Assembly (NCBI GenBank): GCA_910583695.1
Contig: CAJTZL010000024.1
Span: 1-39,717 of the forward strand
DNA: 39,717 bases
Direction: 5' to 3'
Origin: an uncultured Oscillibacter sp.
GTDB taxonomy: Bacteria; Bacillota; Clostridia; Oscillospirales; Oscillospiraceae
Shown: in pieces, positions 7,664 to 13,839 of the stretch
Position numbering within the stretch: the stretch's first letter is position 1
How the letters are laid out: each line of letters opens with the position of its first letter
Notes under the pieces: model-generated
Database searches by the model: none
Seen by the model: only the letters and a program-made list of their open reading frames with translations
Told to the model about the DNA's origin: nothing
Made by a program: the position numbers and the translations under genes

Positions 7664-7970
7664 ATCTACAAGCGCAAACCGATGATGCGGACGAGTAGAC
7701 GGGACCCTGGTTCTCAAAGAGAGCCGCCGGCGGTGGGATGGCGGCAGGACCGAACCGGTCGAATGGACCGCGGAGGGCGGGCTGAACGGGCTTTCCCCTA
7801 TTATGCACCGCCGGGCTTTTCCCCCGTTACCAAGGAAAGGCGCGTGCCAGCGCGCCGCCGAGCGGGCGATTTGCAATCGCCAATTTGGGTGGCACCGCAG
7901 AAGTTTCAAGACTTTTGTCCCAAAAGTACCTGTCAGGGGTCCTTTTGTGGGATGGAGGTCTTTTTTTGAC
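7664..7970 (+). promoter_or_regulatory. T-box riboswitch, tryptophan specifier, upstream of trpS
   Basis: Leader RNA that senses uncharged tRNA-Trp and stops premature termination when tRNA-Trp is not aminoacylated. The Stem I start GATGATGCGGACGAGTAG is at about 7681. The apical AGAGAGCC element is near 7720, and the specifier loop GAATGGACC carries the Trp codon TGG at 7764-7766. The T-box itself, TTGGGTGGCACCGCAG, is at 7885-7900, where its GGCACC region pairs with the tRNA acceptor end. A long terminator hairpin with seven Ts follows at 7911-7970. The specifier agrees with the gene downstream, trpS. Confidence 0.93.
7911..7970 (+). terminator. T-box attenuator (terminator) hairpin
   Basis: The 5' arm begins GACTTTTGTCCCAAAAG and the 3' arm ends CTTTTGTGGGATGGAGGTC. 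They pair over about 17 positions with several G-U pairs and one bulge. The hairpin is followed by TTTTTTT. It competes with the antiterminator formed by the T-box sequence at 7885-7900. Confidence 0.85.
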
Positions 7971-8055
7971 GCCCTTCCCCGGAAGCGGCCGCGGATTTGA
8001 AGGGAGCGGTTCTTATGGCGTCCAGATAAAAGCCCGCCGTTTTTTTCCTCAACAA

Positions 8056-8084
8056 TTGCACTTTCTGCTATTTCGTGGTAAACT
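8056..8084 (+). promoter_or_regulatory. Second sigma-A promoter, between T-box terminator and trpS
   Basis: TTGCAC (8056-8061), a 17-base spacer and TAAACT (8079-8084). The expected start is near 8091, giving a short 45-base leader that lacks the T-box. Just after the expected start is a perfect 8-bp hairpin at 8099-8118 (GGTCCCGG, loop CGTT, CCGGGACC), then a GAGGT ribosome binding site. Confidence 0.65.
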
Positions 8085-8135
8085 AATAAAATTGAACAGG
8101 TCCCGGCGTTCCGGGACCGGACAGCGAGGTATTTC

Positions 8136-9137
8136 ATGGAAAACAAGAAGAAACGGATTTTCAGCGGCATCCAGCCCAGCGGCGAGCTGACCCTGGGTTC
8201 TTATATGGGGGCCATCAAAAACTGGGTCGCCCTTCAGGAGGAGTACGAGTGCGTGTACTGCATCGTGGACATGCACGCCATCACAGTCCGTCAGGTTCCG
8301 GCGGACCTGCGCCGTAGGGCCCTGGAGCAGCTGGCCCAGTACATCGCCTGCGGCCTGGACCCCCGGAAGAGCATCATCTTCATCCAGAGCCATGTCCCCC
8401 AGCACGCGGAGCTCAGCTGGGTGCTGAGCTGCTGCACCCAGTTCGGTGAGCTCAGCCGCATGACCCAGTTCAAGCAGAAATCCCAGCAGCACGCCGACAA
8501 CATCACCGCCGGCCTCTTCACCTACCCGGTGCTCATGGCGGCGGACATCCTGCTCTATCAGACGGACCTGGTGCCCGTGGGTGAGGACCAGCGCCAGCAC
8601 GTGGAGCTTTGTCGGGATATCGCCCAGCGCTTCAACGGCGTTTACAGCGAAACCTTCGTCCTGCCGGAGGCCTTCATCCAGCGGGTGGATCAGGGCGCCC
8701 GGATCATGAGCCTGGGCAATCCCCTGAATAAGATGAGCAAATCCGACCCCGACGGCTGTGTGAACCTGATGGACCCCCCGGAGGTCATCCAGCGCAAATT
8801 CAAGCGGGCCGTCACCGACAGCGAAACCAGCGTCCGCTATGACAAGGAACAAAAGCCTGGCGTCTCCAACCTGCTGACCATCTACTGCGCCGCCACCGGC
8901 AAAACCCTGGAGGAGGCGGAGACCGCCTTCCAAAATCAGGGCTACGGCGTCTTCAAGCCCGCCGTGGGCGACGCGGTCATCGAGCTCTTCCGCCCCATCC
9001 GGGAGGAGGCCGGCCGTTTGATGGCCGACAAGGCTTATCTGGAAAGCGTCTACCGCGACGGCGCGGAGCGGGCCTCCCGCATTGCCGGGCGCACTCTCTC
9101 AAAGGTTTACAAAAAGGTGGGCTTCCTGCCCCGATAA
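8136..9137 (+). CDS. trpS: Tryptophanyl-tRNA synthetase
   Basis: Class Ic synthetase that charges tRNA-Trp, 333 residues, full length. The HIGH-equivalent is PSGELTLGSYMGA near residue 15 and the KMSKS loop (NKMSKSDPD) is near residue 200. GEDQRQHVEL and the Trp-pocket segment around DMHAIT are typical. The ATG at 8136 has a GAGGT ribosome binding site. It is the first gene of the plus-strand block and sits behind a Trp-specific T-box and a second T-box-free promoter, so it may have both a regulated and a basal supply. The next gene begins 12 bases after its stop. Confidence 0.98.
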   Translation: MENKKKRIFSGIQPSGELTLGSYMGAIKNWVALQEEYECVYCIVDMHAITVRQVPADLRRRALEQLAQYIACGLDPRKSIIFIQSHVPQHAELSWVLSCCTQFGELSRMTQFKQKSQQHADNITAGLFTYPVLMAADILLYQTDLVPVGEDQRQHVELCRDIAQRFNGVYSETFVLPEAFIQRVDQGARIMSLGNPLNKMSKSDPDGCVNLMDPPEVIQRKFKRAVTDSETSVRYDKEQKPGVSNLLTIYCAATGKTLEEAETAFQNQGYGVFKPAVGDAVIELFRPIREEAGRLMADKAYLESVYRDGAERASRIAGRTLSKVYKKVGFLPR

Positions 9138-9149
9138 GGAGAACTCAAC

Positions 9150-10295
9150 ATGCCCTTAGATAACCGGCTGATCGCCTACGCGGCCCTCGCCCTGCTGGCG
9201 GCGTTGGTCGTCAGCTTCCTCATGACGCCCGTGGTCAAAACTTTCGCCTACAAGGTGGGGGCGGTGGACGTGCCCAAGGACGCCCGCCGGATGCACAAGG
9301 TCCCCATCCCCCGCCTGGGGGGACTGGCCATCTTCATCGGTTTCATGGTCAGCGTCCTCATCCTGGGAAACGTCCGGGGAAACGGACAGATGCAGAGCAT
9401 CCTCCTGGGCTCCGTCATCATTGTGGTGCTGGGAGTGGTGGACGACATCATGGCCCTGCCCGCCATGCTGAAATTCGTGGTTCAGATTGCCGCCGCCCTG
9501 ATTCCCGCCCTGAACGGCGTGGTCATCCAGGCCTTTTCCAATCCCAACATCTTTTCCGACAGCCTCTACTGGGTGCTGGGCCCCCTGTCTGTGCCCTTTA
9601 CGGTGCTGTGGATCGTGGCCATCACCAACGCCGTGAACCTCATCGACGGGCTGGACGGGCTGGCCAACGGCGTCTCCGCCATCTCCGCCACAACCATGCT
9701 GGTCATCGCCCTGCTGGCCTCCGAGGCCGAGGTAGCCGTCATCATGGCGGCCCTGGTGGGGGCCTGTGTGGGCTTCATGCCCTATAATCTCAACCCCGCC
9801 AAGATGTTCATGGGGGACACCGGAGCCACCTTCCTGGGCTATATTCTGGCCACCATGTCCATTCAGGGACTCTTCAAATTCTACGCGGTAATCTCCTTTG
9901 CCGTGCCCTTCCTGATTCTGGGTCTGCCCATCTTCGACACAGCCTTCGCCTTCATCCGGCGCATCGCCCACGGGCAGAGCCCCATGCACGCCGACCGGGG
10001 GCATATCCACCACCGGCTCATCGACATGGGCCTGAACCAGAAACAGGCTGTGGCCACGCTGTATGTCATCTCCGCCATGCTGGGCCTCTCCGCCGTGGTG
10101 CTGACCACCGGAGGGGAGCAGAAGGCTATGCTGTTCTTCCTGGCCCTGTGCATCGTGGCGGCCGTGGCCGCCCGGGTGGTGTTTCCCAAGGAAATCCGGG
10201 AGGAGCTCCACGAGGAGATGGAAGAGCTCCGGGAGCTGGGGCATCACGGCGAACACCCGAAGGAAGCCCCCGGCAGCGGGGACAAGGAGGGTTGA
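9150..10295 (+). CDS. Undecaprenyl-phosphate GlcNAc-1-phosphate transferase (TagO/WecA type)
   Basis: Integral membrane enzyme of 381 residues that transfers GlcNAc-1-phosphate from UDP-GlcNAc to undecaprenyl phosphate, the first step of wall teichoic acid or other surface-polymer synthesis. About ten or eleven hydrophobic segments are present. Family motifs are KDARRMHKVPIPRLGG at the first cytoplasmic loop, the metal-binding NAVNLIDGLDGLANG, NPAKMFMGDTGATFLG and the carbohydrate-recognition loop HADRGHIHHRL. That last loop separates WecA/TagO from MraY. It ends in an acidic, Glu-rich tail. AAGGAG precedes the ATG. The stop is directly followed by the ATG of the epimerase gene, so the two are co-translated. 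Confidence 0.95.
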   Translation: MPLDNRLIAYAALALLAALVVSFLMTPVVKTFAYKVGAVDVPKDARRMHKVPIPRLGGLAIFIGFMVSVLILGNVRGNGQMQSILLGSVIIVVLGVVDDIMALPAMLKFVVQIAAALIPALNGVVIQAFSNPNIFSDSLYWVLGPLSVPFTVLWIVAITNAVNLIDGLDGLANGVSAISATTMLVIALLASEAEVAVIMAALVGACVGFMPYNLNPAKMFMGDTGATFLGYILATMSIQGLFKFYAVISFAVPFLILGLPIFDTAFAFIRRIAHGQSPMHADRGHIHHRLIDMGLNQKQAVATLYVISAMLGLSAVVLTTGGEQKAMLFFLALCIVAAVAARVVFPKEIREELHEEMEELRELGHHGEHPKEAPGSGDKEG

Positions 10296-11447
10296 ATGAA
10301 AAACGTGCGGATTCTAAGCGTCTTCGGCACTCGGCCGGAGGCCATCAAAATGTGCCCCCTAGTGAAGGAGCTGGCCTCCCGCCCCGGCATCGAGAGCCTT
10401 TGCTGTGTCACCGCCCAGCACCGGCAGATGCTGGACAGCGTGCTGGAGGTCTTTGGCGTCACGCCGGACCGGGATCTGAATATCATGACCCCCCGGCAGA
10501 CCCTCTCCGGCATCACCAGCAAGTGCCTTTTGGGCATGGACGAGGCCGTTGACGAATTAAAGCCGGACCTGATTCTGGTCCACGGAGACACCTCCACCAC
10601 CTTCGCCGGGGCCCTCTCCGCCTATTATCATCAGGTGGCCGTGGGCCATGTGGAGGCGGGCCTCCGGACCTATGACAAATACGCCCCCTTCCCGGAGGAG
10701 ATGAACCGGGTGCTGACCTCCTCTCTGGCGGACCTGCACTTCTGCCCCACCGCCGGAAACCGGGAAAACCTCCTGCGGGAGGGCCGGAGGCCCGAGGATA
10801 TCTTTGTCACCGGCAACACCGTCATTGACGCGCTGAAAACCACCGTTCAGGCGGACTACCGCTTCGCGACGGACGAGTTGAACCGCCTGCCCTACGGGGA
10901 GAAAAAGGTGCTTCTGGTCACTTGCCACAGGCGGGAGAACTACGGTGAGCCCATGAAGAACATTTGTCTGGCCCTCCGGCAGATTGCCGAGGAGCACCGG
11001 GACGTGGAGCTGGTCTACCCCGTCCACCTGAGCCCGGTGGTCCGGGAGGCGGTGGATCGTTACCTCCGGGGCGCCCCCCGGGTTCATCTGATCGCCCCCC
11101 TCCCCGCCGACGAGATGCACAACCTCATGGACCGCTGTTATCTGGTGCTGACGGACTCCGGCGGCCTCCAGGAGGAGGCCCCCGCCCTGGGTAAGCCTGT
11201 GCTGGTCCTTCGCCGGGAGACGGAGCGGCCCGAAGCCGTGGCCGCCGGGACCGTGAAGCTGGCCGGGGTGATTCAAGACGACATCGTTACCATGGCCTCC
11301 CGGCTGATTCAGGACAAATACGCCTACAACGAAATGGCCCGGGCTGTGAACCCCTACGGTGACGGGAACGCCTGCCGCCGCATCGCCGACGCCATTGAAT
11401 GGCGTTACGGCCTCCGGAAGGAGCGGCCCGCCAATTACGGGGCATAA
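10296..11447 (+). CDS. wecB: UDP-N-acetylglucosamine 2-epimerase, non-hydrolysing
   Basis: Cytoplasmic enzyme (also called MnaA) that interconverts UDP-GlcNAc and UDP-ManNAc, 383 residues. Typical elements are SVFGTRPEAIKMCPLVKEL at the N-terminus, HGDTSTTFAGALSAYY, VEAGLRTYDKYAPFPEEMNR and the C-terminal nucleotide-binding stretch LTDSGGLQEEAPALGKPVL with RPEAVAAGT. The ATG directly follows the stop of the TagO/WecA-type gene and has AGGAGG upstream. Together the two genes provide GlcNAc-P-P-lipid and a ManNAc donor, as in the linkage unit of wall teichoic acid. No TagA-type ManNAc transferase is in the window, so the end product is not known. Confidence 0.97.
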   Translation: MKNVRILSVFGTRPEAIKMCPLVKELASRPGIESLCCVTAQHRQMLDSVLEVFGVTPDRDLNIMTPRQTLSGITSKCLLGMDEAVDELKPDLILVHGDTSTTFAGALSAYYHQVAVGHVEAGLRTYDKYAPFPEEMNRVLTSSLADLHFCPTAGNRENLLREGRRPEDIFVTGNTVIDALKTTVQADYRFATDELNRLPYGEKKVLLVTCHRRENYGEPMKNICLALRQIAEEHRDVELVYPVHLSPVVREAVDRYLRGAPRVHLIAPLPADEMHNLMDRCYLVLTDSGGLQEEAPALGKPVLVLRRETERPEAVAAGTVKLAGVIQDDIVTMASRLIQDKYAYNEMARAVNPYGDGNACRRIADAIEWRYGLRKERPANYGA

Positions 11448-11453
11448 GGGGCC

Positions 11454-12236
11454 ATGGACAAGCGAAATCTGAATTGGATTACCTGGGCTGTGCTGGCAGT
11501 GGCTGCTGCCCTGGTGGCGCTGATGCTGGGTGGCAGCCTGAGCCGCACCGCCCACATCTCCCTCCCTCCCTCCGATCTCCCCAGGGACCCCGCCGCCGAG
11601 GGCAGCGGGACCTCCACCGGCGTCACAGTGGTGGAGATCACGCCGGAAACGGTCCAGGCCGCCATAGCCAGCCTGTCCCGGCCGGAGAACTACGGGCGGA
11701 GTATGACCATCGAATACCTCTGGGAGGGCGGCGGCGGAAGCCAGGAGCTCTACACCATCGTCCGGGGCCCCTGGACTCGGGTGGACCGGGGACTGCCGGA
11801 CGGAAACACCCGAATCAGCATCACCAACGGAGAGATCACCTATATCTGGTACGGCTACGGCCGGGAGGCAGCGGTCACGACCCTTCCGGCGGGGGAGTTC
11901 TCCGCCGATGTGGAGCAGTCGATTCCCACCTATGAGGACATTCTGGACCTCCCGGCGGAGGACATTCTCCTGGCGGATTACCGGCCTCTGGACGCGCTGA
12001 CCTGCATCTACGTGGAGACGGCGGCGGACGAGGCGGGCTACTCCACCCGGTACTGGGTCAGCGTGGAAAACGGCCTTCTGGTCCAGGCGGAGCGTCTGCT
12101 GGGAGAGAAGACAGTCTACCGGATGACCTCCCTGTATGTAGACCAGACGGAGTACGACGCCTCCCGGTTCACCCTGCCCGACGGCACGGTGCTGCTGGAG
12201 GCGGACGGGGCGGAGACCATGGAGCCCATGAACTGA
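11454..12236 (+). CDS. Membrane-anchored extracytoplasmic protein of unknown function
   Basis: Protein of 260 residues with one N-terminal membrane helix at about residues 9-27 (WAVLAVAAALVALML). There is no lipobox, so it is an anchored or exported protein. A Pro/Ser/Gly-rich linker (about 35-55) leads into a beta-rich domain. Repeated short strand patterns such as SMTIEYLWEG, YTIVRGPWTRVD and ISITNGEITYIWY recall outer-wall lipoprotein carrier-like (LolA/RseB-like) folds, but this is only an impression of shape. It begins six bases after the epimerase stop with a weak AAGGGG site and is followed by a strong terminator, so it closes this operon. A role in the surface polymer made by the two genes upstream is an inference from position. 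Confidence 0.75.
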   Translation: MDKRNLNWITWAVLAVAAALVALMLGGSLSRTAHISLPPSDLPRDPAAEGSGTSTGVTVVEITPETVQAAIASLSRPENYGRSMTIEYLWEGGGGSQELYTIVRGPWTRVDRGLPDGNTRISITNGEITYIWYGYGREAAVTTLPAGEFSADVEQSIPTYEDILDLPAEDILLADYRPLDALTCIYVETAADEAGYSTRYWVSVENGLLVQAERLLGEKTVYRMTSLYVDQTEYDASRFTLPDGTVLLEADGAETMEPMN

Positions 12237-12243
12237 GACGCGA

Positions 12244-12272
12244 AAAAGGACGGGAGTTCCCGTCCTTTTTTT
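12244..12272. terminator. Bidirectional terminator between convergent genes
   Basis: AAAAAGGACGGGA, loop, TCCCGTCCTTTTTTT. A perfect stem is flanked by A and T runs on both sides, so it can stop the plus-strand operon ending at 12236 and the minus-strand gene ending at 12275. Confidence 0.9.
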
Positions 12273-12274
12273 GC

Positions 12275-12721
12275 CTATAGAATCAGCAGCAGCCCCAGGG
12301 CCACCAGCAGCTCCTCATCCGCGTTTTCCCGGAACAGGAAGAACAGCAGACCCAAAAGCAGCAGGTCCCCGGTGTCCACATGATCCAGGTGAAACTGGTC
12401 CAGCAGATGCTGGAGTACGCCGGTGAGACCGTCCGCAGGCCGCCCGCCGTGAGGCGGGCCGTGGGGAGGCCGCCTGGGCCCCGGGCCGTCAGGCGGCGGC
12501 CCCTCAGGGGGCGAGCCGCCGGGCGGAGGCCCGCCAGGAGATGCCCCCCCAGGCGGCGGGCCGCCGGAGGGCGCCCCCCCGGGGGGAGAACCGCTGGGAG
12601 ACGGACCTCCGGGCGGAGAGCTGCCAGGAGGGGGACCTCCGGCAGATGGGCCTCTGGCCTCCCCTTCCTCCGGAATGCGGGTATAGGAGCCGTTGTCGTT
12701 GCGGATGTAGCGGTTATACAT
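12275..12721 (-). CDS. Pro/Gly decapeptide-repeat protein with hydrophobic C-terminus
   Basis: Protein of 148 residues that I cannot assign to a named family. It has three parts. The N-terminal tag is MYNRYIRNDNGSYTRIPEE. A Pro/Gly/Ser-rich middle (about residues 24-95) is built on a ten-residue period of the form GGxxxxxxPP. The C-terminus carries strongly hydrophobic stretches, TGDLLLLGLLFFLF and ELLVALGLLLIL, around a charged RENADEE turn. Proteins with a similar YNRYI start and a similar leucine-rich tail are, to my recollection, common in spore-forming gut Clostridia, but no function is established. The ATG overlaps the upstream gene's end by eight bases. Codon use in the repeat is extremely GC-rich. 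Confidence 0.7.
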   Translation of the reverse strand: MYNRYIRNDNGSYTRIPEEGEARGPSAGGPPPGSSPPGGPSPSGSPPGGAPSGGPPPGGASPGGPPPGGSPPEGPPPDGPGPRRPPHGPPHGGRPADGLTGVLQHLLDQFHLDHVDTGDLLLLGLLFFLFRENADEELLVALGLLLIL

Positions 12722-13160
12722 GCCTCAGCCCCCCCCATTCCGCGAGGAATTTCCTCCCCAGGTGAAACAGCCGCGCCAGCTGGAGCGCCCGCTCCACCTT
12801 CTCCTGCCGGTCGCTCCGCAGGTAGGGCCGCAGGGCGTAGAGCAGGTTCCGGGCATTGGAATCCCGCTGGCCCCCCAGCTCCTGAATCAGCGGCAGCAGG
12901 CGGGAGAGCAGCCCCGGGTCCAGACCGCCGCCGCCCAGCAGGGAGGAAAGCAGATCTCCCCCGCCCCCCGCAGGCGGAGGGGCGGACTGGGGCGGCGGAT
13001 TCCAGGCGGGGGGCTGCTGCGGGGCGGACTGGCCCGACGGAGGCGGCGAAGGGGCCGGGGCCTGCCCTCCCCCGCCCAGGGACTGGGCCAGCTGCATAAT
13101 CTGGCTCATGGCGTCCGGGTTGGACAGTATGCTGTTCAGCTTGTCGTCAAATTCCGCCAT
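12714..13160 (-). CDS. Protein of unknown function with Pro-rich linker
   Basis: Protein of 148 residues, not recognised. The N-terminus has short amphipathic helices (LNSILSNPDAMSQIMQLAQSLGG) that resemble STI1-type NP-x-x-M repeats, also seen in the next gene upstream. A Pro/Gln/Gly-rich linker follows at about 33-70. The C-terminal helical domain (about 75-148) includes SRLLPLIQELGG and the basic segment LYALRPYLRSDRQEKVERAL. No signal peptide or membrane helix is seen, so it is probably cytoplasmic. It lies between two small genes on the same strand with short gaps (27 bases upstream, 8-base overlap downstream), which suggests one operon and possibly one complex. Confidence 0.72.
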   Translation of the reverse strand: MAEFDDKLNSILSNPDAMSQIMQLAQSLGGGGQAPAPSPPPSGQSAPQQPPAWNPPPQSAPPPAGGGGDLLSSLLGGGGLDPGLLSRLLPLIQELGGQRDSNARNLLYALRPYLRSDRQEKVERALQLARLFHLGRKFLAEWGGLRHV

Positions 13161-13187
13161 AGGGGCCAGCCCCTCCCTGTCATAAAA

Positions 13188-13451
13188 TCACTTCTGAACG
13201 GCCTTGTTGATCCGCTCCACCAGCGCCGCGCCCTCGGGGCTCTGCATGATCTGGTTTACCATCTGGGTCATGGCCCCGGCGTCGCCTCTGGCGGCGGATT
13301 GAACCGCCTTCTTCAGCCCCGCGCCTCCGTCGTCCTGAGTCAGCATCCGCATCAGCGTCTGGCCGTCCCGGGACTGCATCAGGGACTTCAGCATCGCCGG
13401 ATTCTTCCGGAGCTGTTCGGCCATCTGGGCCGATTTCTCATCCATATTCAA
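13188..13451 (-). CDS. Small all-helical protein with STI1-like NP-x-x-M motifs
   Basis: Protein of 87 residues, not recognised. It is predicted to be almost fully helical, with RKNPAMLKSLMQSRDGQTLM followed by a Gly/Ala-rich loop and MTQMVNQIMQSPEGAALVERI. Spaced NP/SPE-x-x-M-x-x-L motifs recall the STI1/Hop chaperone-binding motif, but the similarity is short and could be chance. The ATG at 13451 has GGAGG upstream. It is the first gene of a three-gene minus-strand set (13451 to 12275). The neighbour downstream carries the same kind of motif at its N-terminus, so the two may be related by descent or interact. Confidence 0.7.
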   Translation of the reverse strand: MNMDEKSAQMAEQLRKNPAMLKSLMQSRDGQTLMRMLTQDDGGAGLKKAVQSAARGDAGAMTQMVNQIMQSPEGAALVERINKAVQK

Positions 13452-13681
13452 TGCCTCCTTTGCGGTCTTTAAGGCCAGTATATGAGGCCAGAGGCAAAAA
13501 CGTGCCTGTGTTATCCGCAGCGGCGCTTCGCTTTATCTTCCCGTTCTGCCGCCTTGGCCGCCTGAACGCGGAGTCCCCGCTTTTCAGACCAACGTGAATG
13601 CCATCCTGCGCCTTTTCAAAACAGCAGACTAAGCCCCTGCCATTCCCTTCAAAGAATTATAAACTCACCTGCCCGAACGCC
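13452..13681. other. Intergenic region, nothing clear
   Basis: Gap between divergent genes. On the minus strand a TATACT-like hexamer at about 13479-13484 could be the -10 of the 87-residue protein gene, but no -35 is found at the right distance. No open frame with a ribosome binding site and no hairpin of note is seen. Confidence 0.4.
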
Positions 13682-13710
13682 TTGCCATTCTCAGAAAAAT
13701 ATGTTAAAAT
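13682..13710 (+). promoter_or_regulatory. Sigma-A promoter of the first chemoreceptor gene
   Basis: TTGCCA (13682-13687), a 17-base spacer and TAAAAT (13705-13710). The expected start is near 13718, leaving an untranslated leader of about 120 bases. Confidence 0.8.
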
Positions 13711-13717
13711 AGAAAGC

Positions 13718-13839
13718 CTTCAAATTATAGCCGGGCACTGCGGTTCCCGTGTTTTGCAGGGTGCGGTCCCGACGGTTGGAAAACTTCCCGATAGACGAGG
13801 ATGCATGTCCCCAAAACTTTTTTCTATGGAGGAGAGTTT
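13718..13839 (+). promoter_or_regulatory. Structured 5' leader of the first chemoreceptor gene
   Basis: The leader can fold into an interrupted stem: CGGG-CAC-TGC (13732-13741) pairs with GCA, GTG and CCCG (13756-13771), leaving GG and CGGT bulges. A short GGAA/TTCC hairpin follows at 13778-13788, then the ribosome binding site GGAGGAGAG. It contains a near direct repeat (GCGGTTCCCG and GCGGTCCCG). I compared it by eye with the c-di-GMP-I consensus (GCACAGGGCAAACC, GACGCAAAGC) and it does not match. Family unknown. Confidence 0.4.

Noticed and set aside
7502..8170. 222-codon minus-strand open frame over the T-box region
   Set aside because: It covers the T-box, both trpS promoters and the lepB promoter and has no ribosome binding site.
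12420..12660. CRISPR-like repeat array
   Set aside because: The period is 30 bases without spacers and follows codons; it is a coding tandem repeat.
12380..13099. Arg/Pro-rich plus-strand open frame
   Set aside because: Antisense of the Pro/Gly repeat and Pro-linker genes, whose ends and motifs are more protein-like.
13718..13839. c-di-GMP-I riboswitch before the chemoreceptor
   Set aside because: The GCACAGGGCAAACC and GACGCAAAGC consensus segments are absent.
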